5,260 nt of DNA from Candidatus Phaeomarinibacter sp. (lineage in GTDB: Bacteria > Pseudomonadota > Alphaproteobacteria > CGMCC-115125). The position numbers and the translations under genes were made by a program. Below, in pieces: positions 1-5,260 of the stretch. Below the pieces are notes generated by a model. The model saw only the letters and a list, made by a program, of their open reading frames with translations. It searched no databases and was not told the DNA's origin. The DNA lies in the NCBI GenBank assembly GCA_028279995.1, contig JANQMQ010000182.1:1-5260 (forward strand), given 5' to 3'. Position 1 is the stretch's first letter. The number at the start of each line of letters is the position of its first letter.

Positions 1-32
1 GCCTGCGCTTGTCTGATTTCGTCTCGGTGGGC

Positions 33-88
33 ACGGCAATTCCAATGTATGGACACATTCAGTTGTCACATGTGTCTGGAATTGCCGT
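33..88. repeat. Bipartite inverted repeat (12-bp outer and 7-bp inner arms)
   Basis: Bases 33-44 (ACGGCAATTCCA) are a perfect reverse complement of 77-88 (TGGAATTGCCGT). Inside them, 52-58 (GACACAT) is a perfect reverse complement of 70-76 (ATGTGTC). The two 3' arms are contiguous, while the two 5' arms are separated by a 7-base bulge (45-51); the apical loop is 59-69. A further copy of the CAATTCC unit, with one extra T, occurs at 97-104. No T tract follows, so a simple intrinsic terminator is unlikely. It could be an operator, the end of a decayed insertion sequence, or a dispersed hairpin repeat. The arms are read directly from the sequence; the role is unknown. Confidence 0.75.
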
Positions 89-161
89 CCGGATGTCAAT
101 TTCCGGGCCTACAATCGCCCTGCTTCCGAGTCGCGCCAGATGCGCGGTCGATATTCCAGCC

Positions 162-166
162 AAAGG
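162..166 (+). promoter_or_regulatory. Ribosome binding site of the PP2C phosphatase gene
   Basis: AAAGG lies 8 bases before the ATG at 175. This favours that start over the in-frame ATGs at 49 and 70, which have no comparable site and sit inside the inverted repeat at 33-88. Confidence 0.55.
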
Positions 167-174
167 TTGCGCCC

Positions 175-1041
175 ATGCCCATTGAAGTTCTCGAGACAGT
201 CTATGACGCTGGCAAGATCGGCGGCGCCAATGACGACAATCTAGGGCATGCAAGTAACTACGCCTGGGTCTTCGACGGCGCGACCGGCCTTGTGGACGAG
301 CAATTGACGGGGACTGCAAGTGATGCGGCATGGCTGTCACAGGCCGGCACGGATGCGCTCATGGCCCGGGCGCCAAGTCATCGCGGCCCTTTGACCGCTC
401 TGGTTGATGAAGTGATCGACGATATCACCCGGCGCTTTGAGGCTGAGGCAGTGCGCCAGCCTCAGGAACGGTACGAGCGGCCGACGTCGTCACTGATCCT
501 GATACGGCAGACCGGCGGCGTGATCGATTGCCTGAATTTCGGCGACTGCAAGGTTCTGCTGCGGGACGGATCAGGCACCTTTCAGACTTTCGGTAGCAAC
601 GAGGAAAGCGAGGCCTATGAGAACCATCTCGCGGCCAGGTTCTCTGAGCAACGCAAGGCGGAAGGCGAAACGGGTGAACCAGACCAACACCGCAGCAGCG
701 TACTCGAGCGATTACGCAAGGTCCGCAATCGCCACAATGTGGAGGGCGGATACTGGGTGTTTGCCCTGGACCCCGGAGCAGCCGAGCACGCGCGCACAAC
801 ATCATTCACCCTCGACGGCCAGGCTACAGCTTTGTTGATGACGGACGGATTTGAAGCACTGGCAGGTGACTACGGCAGGTACACCGAAGAAGAATTGCTG
901 GATGCTGCGCTGGAGCGGGGACTTGCGTCACTGCTGGACGAGTTGCGGCACATTGAGCGCGAGCTGGACCCGGAAGCCCATCAGTTTCCCCGGTTCAAGC
1001 AGTCGGATGACGCAACGGCGATGCTGGTCAAAATCGTCTGA
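175..1041 (+). CDS. PP2C/PPM-family serine/threonine protein phosphatase-like protein
   Basis: The product is a 288-residue soluble protein with no visible signal peptide or membrane segment. It carries the scattered acidic motifs of metal-dependent PP2C phosphatases: GGANDDN at 16-22, VFDGATG at 32-38 (D34-G35, the metal-binding Asp-Gly pair), NFGDCKVLLRDG at 121-132 (the usual NxGDSR strand-turn), LLMTDGFEAL at 220-229 (D224-G225) and SDDATAML at 277-284 (D278/D279, where the family usually has DN). These fit a two-Mn/Mg centre that hydrolyses phosphoserine or phosphothreonine. A central stretch (about 140-205, with RNRHNVEGGYW at 184-194) differs from the PrpC/Stp type and probably marks a subfamily. 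The frame is open upstream to base 1, but ATG 175 is preferred because of its ribosome site and because conserved sequence begins there. No partner kinase is present in the window. Family assignment is fairly secure; the substrate and whether it is active are unknown. Confidence 0.8.
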   Translation: MPIEVLETVYDAGKIGGANDDNLGHASNYAWVFDGATGLVDEQLTGTASDAAWLSQAGTDALMARAPSHRGPLTALVDEVIDDITRRFEAEAVRQPQERYERPTSSLILIRQTGGVIDCLNFGDCKVLLRDGSGTFQTFGSNEESEAYENHLAARFSEQRKAEGETGEPDQHRSSVLERLRKVRNRHNVEGGYWVFALDPGAAEHARTTSFTLDGQATALLMTDGFEALAGDYGRYTEEELLDAALERGLASLLDELRHIERELDPEAHQFPRFKQSDDATAMLVKIV

Positions 1042-1060
1042 CATTTTCAACGGCTACACC

Positions 1061-1073
1061 CCCTGAATCAGGG
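1061..1073. repeat. Palindrome CCCTGAATCAGGG centred on a GANTC site
   Basis: Six-base perfect arms flank a single A, 20 bases after the phosphatase stop codon. The centre is GAATC (1065-1069), the recognition sequence of the alphaproteobacterial CcrM adenine methyltransferase. There is no T tract, so it is a poor stand-alone terminator. It may be a protein-binding palindrome or simply an mRNA 3'-end hairpin. Confidence 0.45.
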
Positions 1074-1118
1074 TCCGGTGCAGATTCCAGGCTGACTTGT
1101 TCGGGATCAGCATCGGGT

Positions 1119-1137
1119 GCTTCTCGTGAGCTTTTTT
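1119..1137 (+). terminator. Weak possible intrinsic terminator of the phosphatase gene
   Basis: GCTT (1119-1122) can pair with GAGC (1128-1131, including one G-U pair) and is followed directly by a run of six T (1132-1137). The stem is only four pairs, so this is a tentative call. The T run overlaps the -35 hexamer of the candidate gyrA promoter. Confidence 0.25.
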
Positions 1138-1164
1138 GACCCTCATTAGCCCAATATTTTCAAT
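1136..1164 (+). promoter_or_regulatory. Candidate sigma70-type promoter for gyrA
   Basis: TTGACC (1136-1141, five of six match to TTGACA) is separated by 17 bases from TTCAAT (1159-1164, four of six match to TATAAT). Transcription would begin near 1171 and give a 5' leader of roughly 185 bases before the gyrA GTG. An AT-richer block follows (CCAATATTTTCAATGGG, 1151-1167). The call rests only on hexamer match and spacing. Confidence 0.4.
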
Positions 1165-1249
1165 GGGTTATAGCGCCCAATTCCCAGCCTTTCTCCGCGC
1201 TCGGTTGGTTTGCTGTATGCAGTCCTGAATGCTACTTTCGGGCGTGCGT

Positions 1250-1278
1250 TTTCAACGCGATTCCGCACAGTGTTGAAA
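1250..1278 (+). repeat. Stem-loop in the gyrA leader with GANTC in its loop
   Basis: TTTCAAC (1250-1256) is a perfect reverse complement of GTTGAAA (1272-1278), with two possible G-U pairs outside it. The 15-base loop contains GATTC (1259-1263). The element ends 78 bases before the gyrA start. It could be an RNA hairpin in the leader or a DNA-binding inverted repeat; nothing in the sequence decides between these. Confidence 0.4.
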
Positions 1279-1339
1279 GTCCAAATGCGCAGCTTGTGAG
1301 CCTGCGCAATACGGACATTTTGGCCGTATGACGAAACAA

Positions 1340-1345
1340 AAGAAG
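1340..1345 (+). promoter_or_regulatory. Weak ribosome binding site deciding the GTG start of gyrA
   Basis: AAGAAG lies 11 bases before GTG 1357, which is a weak match at a long spacing. No other usual start codon exists in this frame between the stop at 1297 and GTG 1357, and the next in-frame ATG (1510) lies inside the conserved core. Confidence 0.4.
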
Positions 1346-1356
1346 CGCAACGCTCA

Positions 1357-4248
1357 GTGGCACATATCGAAGACAACGACCCTATAGAAGACCCTGCAGA
1401 CATCAGCTCGGACGGCGGTGAAGGCGGCGATCTCCCGCCGGAAGACACGCCCGGCGGGCCGTCTGACGGATCCGGCGAAGGCATCGGACGCATCTCCATC
1501 GAAGACGAGATGCGCAGTTCCTATCTCGACTATGCCATGAGCGTGATCGTCTCGCGGGCGCTTCCTGATGCCCGCGACGGCCTGAAGCCTGTTCACCGCC
1601 GCATTCTGTTCTCGATGAACGAGAACGGCTACGACTGGAACAAGCCTTACCGCAAGTCTGCCCGCGTCGTTGGTGATGTAATCGGTAAGTATCACCCGCA
1701 CGGTGACCAATCGATTTATGACGCGCTGGTGCGCATGGCACAGGACTTTTCCCTGCGCCTGCCGCTACTCGATGGGCAGGGGAACTTCGGCTCCATTGAC
1801 GGCGACCCGCCGGCAGCCATGCGATACACCGAAGTGCGCATGGGCAAGCCGGCGCACGCGCTGCTTGAGGACATCGACAAGGACACGGTCGATTTCCAGA
1901 ACAACTACGATGACAGCGAACAGGAACCGGTTGTTCTTCCGGCGCGGTTTCCAAACCTGCTGGTCAATGGTGCCGGCGGCATTGCCGTGGGCATGGCCAC
2001 AAACATCCCGCCGCACAATCTGGGCGAGGTTGTGGACGCCTGTATCGCGAGCATTGATACGCCCGATATGAGCATCGAAGACCTGATGCAGATCGTGCCG
2101 GGTCCGGACTTTCCGACCGGCGGCATGATCCTGGGCCGTTCGGGCATTAATTCTGCTTATCGCGACGGGCGCGGGTCGGTCGTTATGCGCGGCAAGGTGC
2201 ATGTGGAGCAGGCGCGCGGCGACCGCGAAGCCATCGTCATCACTGAAATCCCCTATCAGGTGAACAAATCATCGATGGTAGAGAAGATTGCCGAGCTCGT
2301 GCGCGACAAACGCATTGAAGGCATTTCTGATCTTCGCGACGAGAGTGACCGTGACGGGATGCGGGTCGTCGTCGAACTCAAGCGTGACGCCGTGTCTGAC
2401 GTCGTTCTGAACCAGCTCTACCGCTTCTCACAGCTGCAGACATCGTTCGGCTGCAACATGATTGCGCTCAACGGCGGTCGTCCGGAAATGCTGACCCTCA
2501 ATGGGTTCATCGACGCATTCCTGGCCTTCCGCGAAGACGTGGTTACACGCCGCACCAAGTTTGAACTCAACAAGGCACGCGAACGCGCGCACGTCCTCGT
2601 TGGCCTGGCCATCGCGGTTGCCAATATCGACGAGGTTATCAAGCTCATCCGCAATGCGCCGGACCCGGCGACCGCGCGTCAACAGTTGATGGACCGTGAC
2701 TGGCCCGCAGCTGACGTCGCACCGCTTGTCCCGCTGATTGCGGACCCGCGTCACGTGCTGACCGACGGCAACACGCTGCGGATGACCGAGGAACAGGCAA
2801 GGGCCATTCTTGACCTGCGCCTGCAGCGGTTGACAGCGCTTGGGCGTGACGAAGTCGGGGATGAACTCAAGGGCCTTGGCGAAAAGATTGAGGACTACCT
2901 TGAGACTCTGAGGTCCAAGGAAAAACTCTCCGGCATTATCCGCGACGAACTGCAGGCTGTGCGCGATGAATTCGCGACGCCGCGCCGAACGGAAATTGTG
3001 GAGTCGATTGGCGACTTCGAGGATGAAGACCTCATCCAGCGCGAAGAAATGGTCGTGACTGTGTCCCATGGCGGCTACATCAAGCGTGTGCCGCTGGACA
3101 CCTACCGTGCACAGCGCCGCGGCGGTAAGGGCCGGTCCGGCATGGCGACCAAGGACGAGGATTTCGTCAGCAGCATCTTTGTGGCCAATACCCATACGCC
3201 GATCCTTTTCTTCTCGTCGGAAGGCATGGTCTACCGGCTGAAGGTGTGGCGGCTGCCTGCGGGCTCACCGCAATCGCGCGGCAAGGCCATGGTCAATCTG
3301 TTACCTCTCAAGGAGGGCGAGCGCATCACCACCGTGATGCCGATGCCGGAAGACGAAGACAGCTGGGGTGATCAGCAGCTGATGTTCGCCACGCGCAAGG
3401 GCAATGTCCGCCGCAACCAGCTTTCAGACTTTGTGCGCATCAATGTGAGCGGCAAGATCGCCATGAAGCTGGATGATCCGGAGGACGGCATCCTAGGTGT
3501 GGCTATCTGCTCTGAAGACGATGATGTGCTGCTCACGACCGCCAAGGGCCGCGCCATACGGTTCCCGGTAACAGATGTGCGCGTGTTCTCCGGCCGAACA
3601 TCAACCGGCGTGCGCGGCATCCGGCTGGACGACGACGATGACGTCATTGCCATGGCCATGCTGCATCACACCGGAGCATCACCGGCAGAGGCACGGGCCT
3701 ATCTTAAGCAGGCCAAGCTGATGCGAGCCGCTGTCGACGGCGAGGCGCCTGCAGACGACGCCGATGATGCAGTAGATGAGAATGGTGACGACATCACTCT
3801 GACACCGGAGCGCTACGCCGACCTTGGTGCCCGCGAACAGTTCGTACTTGCCGTTTCCGAGAACGGCTTCGGTAAGCGCACATCCTCGTTCGAATACCGC
3901 ACTTCAGGACGCGGCGGCAAAGGCATCATTGCCATGACCGTAACGCCACGCAACGGCAAGCTCGTGGCGGTGTTCCCGGTGGATGAGGCGGACCAGATCA
4001 TGCTGGTGACCGACGCGGGGCAGCTCATCCGCTGCCCTGTGAATGACGTCCGCGTGGCCGGGCGGGCAACGCAGGGCGTCACCATTTTTCGCACGGCGGA
4101 CGACGAGACTGTCGTCTCGGTTTCCCATATTGCGGATGCGTCGGGCGAAGACGATGAGGGTGGAGATGACAAGACCAGTAATGATGATGACGGGCCGTCA
4201 GGTACTGACGGTGGCCCGACCCTCGACGAACCGGGTTCGGAAGGCTAA
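1357..4248 (+). CDS. gyrA: DNA gyrase subunit A
   Basis: GyrA is the DNA-cleaving subunit of the A2B2 type II topoisomerase that introduces negative supercoils using ATP. The 963-residue product is longer than E. coli GyrA (875). It has a non-conserved acidic N-terminal extension (1-46), then the breakage-reunion core from [17 protein letters not shown] (47 on). Catalytic R156-Y157 lie in AAMRYTEV, matching E. coli R121-Y122. I209 in [15 protein letters not shown] matches the DNA-intercalating I174. The GyrA box QRRGGKG is at 586-592; together with the full pinwheel C-terminal domain and acidic tail (about 930-963), it separates this protein from ParC. A 55-residue acidic insert (about 772-826) splits the pinwheel. 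The residue equivalent to Ser83 is Gln118, while the Asp87 equivalent is kept (D122). The start is GTG, with a weak ribosome site. coaD follows after 85 bases. The identification is secure; the exact start is less so. Confidence 0.98.
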   Translation: MAHIEDNDPIEDPADISSDGGEGGDLPPEDTPGGPSDGSGEGIGRISIEDEMRSSYLDYAMSVIVSRALPDARDGLKPVHRRILFSMNENGYDWNKPYRKSARVVGDVIGKYHPHGDQSIYDALVRMAQDFSLRLPLLDGQGNFGSIDGDPPAAMRYTEVRMGKPAHALLEDIDKDTVDFQNNYDDSEQEPVVLPARFPNLLVNGAGGIAVGMATNIPPHNLGEVVDACIASIDTPDMSIEDLMQIVPGPDFPTGGMILGRSGINSAYRDGRGSVVMRGKVHVEQARGDREAIVITEIPYQVNKSSMVEKIAELVRDKRIEGISDLRDESDRDGMRVVVELKRDAVSDVVLNQLYRFSQLQTSFGCNMIALNGGRPEMLTLNGFIDAFLAFREDVVTRRTKFELNKARERAHVLVGLAIAVANIDEVIKLIRNAPDPATARQQLMDRDWPAADVAPLVPLIADPRHVLTDGNTLRMTEEQARAILDLRLQRLTALGRDEVGDELKGLGEKIEDYLETLRSKEKLSGIIRDELQAVRDEFATPRRTEIVESIGDFEDEDLIQREEMVVTVSHGGYIKRVPLDTYRAQRRGGKGRSGMATKDEDFVSSIFVANTHTPILFFSSEGMVYRLKVWRLPAGSPQSRGKAMVNLLPLKEGERITTVMPMPEDEDSWGDQQLMFATRKGNVRRNQLSDFVRINVSGKIAMKLDDPEDGILGVAICSEDDDVLLTTAKGRAIRFPVTDVRVFSGRTSTGVRGIRLDDDDDVIAMAMLHHTGASPAEARAYLKQAKLMRAAVDGEAPADDADDAVDENGDDITLTPERYADLGAREQFVLAVSENGFGKRTSSFEYRTSGRGGKGIIAMTVTPRNGKLVAVFPVDEADQIMLVTDAGQLIRCPVNDVRVAGRATQGVTIFRTADDETVVSVSHIADASGEDDEGGDDKTSNDDDGPSGTDGGPTLDEPGSEG

Positions 4249-4264
4249 AACGGCGAGCAAATTC

Positions 4265-4295
4265 GGGCAGCGAGCCCTGATTGGCCGCCTTGCGG
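4265..4295 (+). repeat. Two small hairpins between gyrA and coaD
   Basis: GGGC (4265-4268) pairs with GCCC (4274-4277), and CCGC (4285-4288) pairs with GCGG (4292-4295). Neither is followed by a T tract, so they do not look like an efficient terminator. Read-through from gyrA into coaD is plausible. They may be chance structures in GC-rich DNA. Confidence 0.25.
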
Positions 4296-4318
4296 TTCAC
4301 TAGGACAAAAATCAAAAA

Positions 4319-4324
4319 CGGGAG
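4319..4324 (+). promoter_or_regulatory. Ribosome binding site of coaD
   Basis: CGGGAG ends 9 bases before ATG 4334. The spacer between it and the start, together with its last G, is the perfect palindrome GCCGGCCGGC (4324-4333), an unusual composition for an initiation region. Confidence 0.65.
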
Positions 4325-4333
4325 CCGGCCGGC

Positions 4334-4858
4334 ATGATCAAGCGGACAGGGCTGTATCCGGGAACATTCGACCCGATCACCAATGGCCATCTAGACATCA
4401 TAAACCGTGCGCTCAAGATGGTTGACCATCTTGTCATCGGGGTCGCCATTAACCGTGACAAAGGGCCGTTGTTCAGTCTTGAAGACCGTGTGGGCATGGT
4501 CGAGGAAGAGGTTGCCGGCCTCATCAAGGCGTCTGACAGCAAGACGACCGTCAAGGTTCAGCCATTTGAATCACTTCTCATGCACTTTGCCGAAGAAATT
4601 GGCGCGCAGATGATCATCCGCGGGCTGCGTGCTGTTTCCGACTTCGAGTACGAATTCCAGATGGCGGGTATGAACGAACGCCTTAATCCGGACATAGAGA
4701 CCGTGTTCCTGATGGCGGAAGCACAGCATCAGGCTGTCGCCTCGCGACTTGTCAAAGAAATTGCCCGGCTGGGTGGAGATATCTCGCATTTCACCACCCC
4801 CATGGTTCAGGACCGGCTCATGAAACGGTTCGCTGAGATCAAGCAGGCAGCATCCTGA
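4334..4858 (+). CDS. coaD: Phosphopantetheine adenylyltransferase
   Basis: CoaD transfers AMP from ATP to 4'-phosphopantetheine, giving dephospho-CoA and pyrophosphate. This is the penultimate step of cytosolic coenzyme A synthesis. The 174-residue product has the nucleotidyltransferase fold signature at its N-terminus: YPGTFDPITNGH (8-19), with T11 and the T-x-G-H histidine H19. Other family residues are K43 in NRDKGP, and R96 and R99 in IIRGLRAVSDFEYEFQ (94-109), which contact the substrates. VASRLVKEIARLGGD (135-149) replaces the ISSSLVKE of E. coli. Such a variant is, from memory, normal in alphaproteobacteria. The length is slightly above E. coli CoaD (159 residues) owing to a longer middle and C-terminus. 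It starts 85 bases after gyrA and ends 47 bases before the cyclophilin gene, consistent with co-transcription. No frame damage is seen. Confidence 0.97.
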   Translation: MIKRTGLYPGTFDPITNGHLDIINRALKMVDHLVIGVAINRDKGPLFSLEDRVGMVEEEVAGLIKASDSKTTVKVQPFESLLMHFAEEIGAQMIIRGLRAVSDFEYEFQMAGMNERLNPDIETVFLMAEAQHQAVASRLVKEIARLGGDISHFTTPMVQDRLMKRFAEIKQAAS

Positions 4859-4889
4859 CGAGACGCGGAAGATCCCGCACCACCTATTT

Positions 4890-4896
4890 GGGAGAG
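4890..4896 (+). promoter_or_regulatory. Ribosome binding site of the cyclophilin gene
   Basis: GGGAGAG ends 9 bases before ATG 4906. This spacing favours 4906 over the in-frame ATG at 4912, though either would keep the signal peptide. Confidence 0.6.
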
Positions 4897-4905
4897 TTAC
4901 AGTTC

Positions 4906-5260
4906 ATGCGTATGTCCTTCTTCAGCCGGGCTCTTCCGGTCGTGGCCCTGGCGTTGATCGCCGCATTCTCAGTCAGCAAACCGGCCTCTGCGCAGGCGCC
5001 TTTTGCCGACGACACCGATAACATCCTAGTGCTCGAACTAAGCACGGGTACAGTCGAGATTGCTCTGCGCCCGGACCTCGCACCGTTGCATGTAGCGCGC
5101 ATCAAGAAACTCACCCGCGAAAACTTCTATGATGATGTCATCTTCCATCGGGTGATCGACGGCTTCATGGCCCAGACCGGCGTCCCTCAGGGTACCGGGC
5201 AGGGTGGTTCGTCCTACCCTGATCTGCCGGCAGAATTTACGGAGACCAAGTTTCGCCGGG
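4906..5260 (+). CDS. Periplasmic cyclophilin-type peptidyl-prolyl isomerase (3' end missing)
   Basis: The first 118 codons are present and the gene continues beyond the window. The product would catalyse cis-trans isomerisation of peptide bonds before proline. Residues 1-29 form a Sec-type signal peptide: MRMSFFSR, a hydrophobic stretch LPVVALALIAAF (10-21), and a signal peptidase I site after ASA (27-29). The protein is therefore probably periplasmic, like PpiA. The cyclophilin domain begins near residue 40. Catalytic-pocket residues are visible in FHRVIDGFMAQTG (80-92): R82, F87, M88 and Q90 match human cyclophilin A R55, F60, M61 and Q63. The GTGQGGSSY loop follows. The later pocket residues, equivalent to human F113, W121 and H126, lie outside the window. 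In many alphaproteobacteria a second cyclophilin, then queA and tgt, follow; that is expectation, not seen here. Confidence 0.93.
   Translation, partial: MRMSFFSRALPVVALALIAAFSVSKPASAQAPFADDTDNILVLELSTGTVEIALRPDLAPLHVARIKKLTRENFYDDVIFHRVIDGFMAQTGVPQGTGQGGSSYPDLPAEFTETKFRR

Larger units (their letters stand above)
1042..1356. other. Intergenic region between the phosphatase gene and gyrA
   Basis: This 315-base stretch holds no convincing gene. It contains a 13-base palindrome (1061-1073), a weak hairpin with a T6 run (1119-1137), a candidate promoter (1136-1164), a stem-loop (1250-1278) and the gyrA ribosome site. Three GANTC sites lie in it (1065, 1083, 1259). The 9-mer TTTTCAACG occurs at 1044-1052 and 1249-1257, with a one-mismatch copy at 1157-1165. 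In gyrA's frame a stop occurs at 1297-1299, so gyrA cannot begin further upstream than 1300. Confidence 0.7.

Noticed and set aside
1..16. Possible 3' end of an upstream gene (codons reading PALV then stop at 14-16)
   Set aside because: Only four codons are visible and no family can be recognised, so it cannot be supported.
49..174. N-terminal extension of the phosphatase from the ATG at 49
   Set aside because: It would translate through the inverted repeat, has no ribosome site, and its Cys/Pro-rich sequence has no family resemblance, whereas ATG 175 has AAAGG at good spacing.
425..805. Minus-strand open frame inside the phosphatase gene
   Set aside because: Arg/Pro/Cys-rich with no motif, and fully contained in a gene with clear PP2C motifs on the other strand.
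1146..1499. Minus-strand 117-codon open frame across the intergenic region and gyrA start
   Set aside because: The part opposite gyrA is low-complexity Ser/Pro; the intergenic part shows no recognisable domain, and no ribosome site was evident.
1403..1954. 183-codon minus-strand open frame within gyrA
   Set aside because: Its Arg/Ser/Pro-rich low-complexity translation is typical of a shadow of a GC-rich gene on the opposite strand.
2428..3195. 255-codon open frame on the minus strand within gyrA
   Set aside because: It lies wholly inside the conserved gyrA coding sequence, shows no recognisable domain, and is typical of antisense open frames in GC-rich genes.
1357..4248. Topoisomerase IV subunit ParC as an alternative identity for the large gene
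   Set aside because: The QRRGGKG GyrA box, the full-length pinwheel domain and the acidic C-terminal tail are GyrA characters.
4859..4905. Terminator between coaD and the cyclophilin gene
   Set aside because: GCGG (4865-4868) and CCGC (4875-4878) could pair, but the stem is four pairs and no T run follows.

Overview
The window looks like chromosomal DNA of an alphaproteobacterium. The GyrA has the alphaproteobacterial style of sequence ([32 protein letters not shown] core, a long acidic insert in the C-terminal domain, and an acidic tail). The order gyrA - coaD - secreted cyclophilin is, from general knowledge, a common alphaproteobacterial arrangement. A finer placement (for example Rhodobiaceae/Parvibaculum-like Hyphomicrobiales) is only a guess. 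All genes read on the + strand.

Layout. 1-174: upstream region with a strong bipartite inverted repeat (33-88) and a related third half-unit (97-104). 175-1041: a 288-residue PP2C/PPM-type protein phosphatase of unknown substrate. 1042-1356: a 315-base intergenic region with a palindrome, a weak possible terminator, a candidate sigma70-type promoter, a stem-loop and three GANTC (CcrM-type methylation) sites. 1357-4248: gyrA from a GTG start. 4249-4333: short spacer with two small hairpins. 4334-4858: coaD. 4906-5260: the first 118 codons of a signal-peptide-bearing cyclophilin that runs off the end.

How they fit. gyrA, coaD and the cyclophilin lie head to tail with gaps of 85 and 47 bases and no convincing terminator, so they may be transcribed together. 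Their roles differ: DNA supercoiling, coenzyme A synthesis and periplasmic protein folding. The phosphatase is set apart by 315 bases holding what looks like gyrA's own promoter, so it is probably an independent accessory gene.

I see no clear new multi-gene system. The best leads are the inverted repeats upstream of the phosphatase, the clustering of GANTC sites ahead of gyrA, the Gln at the quinolone-critical GyrA position, and the phosphatase itself. Nothing indicates tRNA, rRNA, CRISPR arrays or an intact mobile element.
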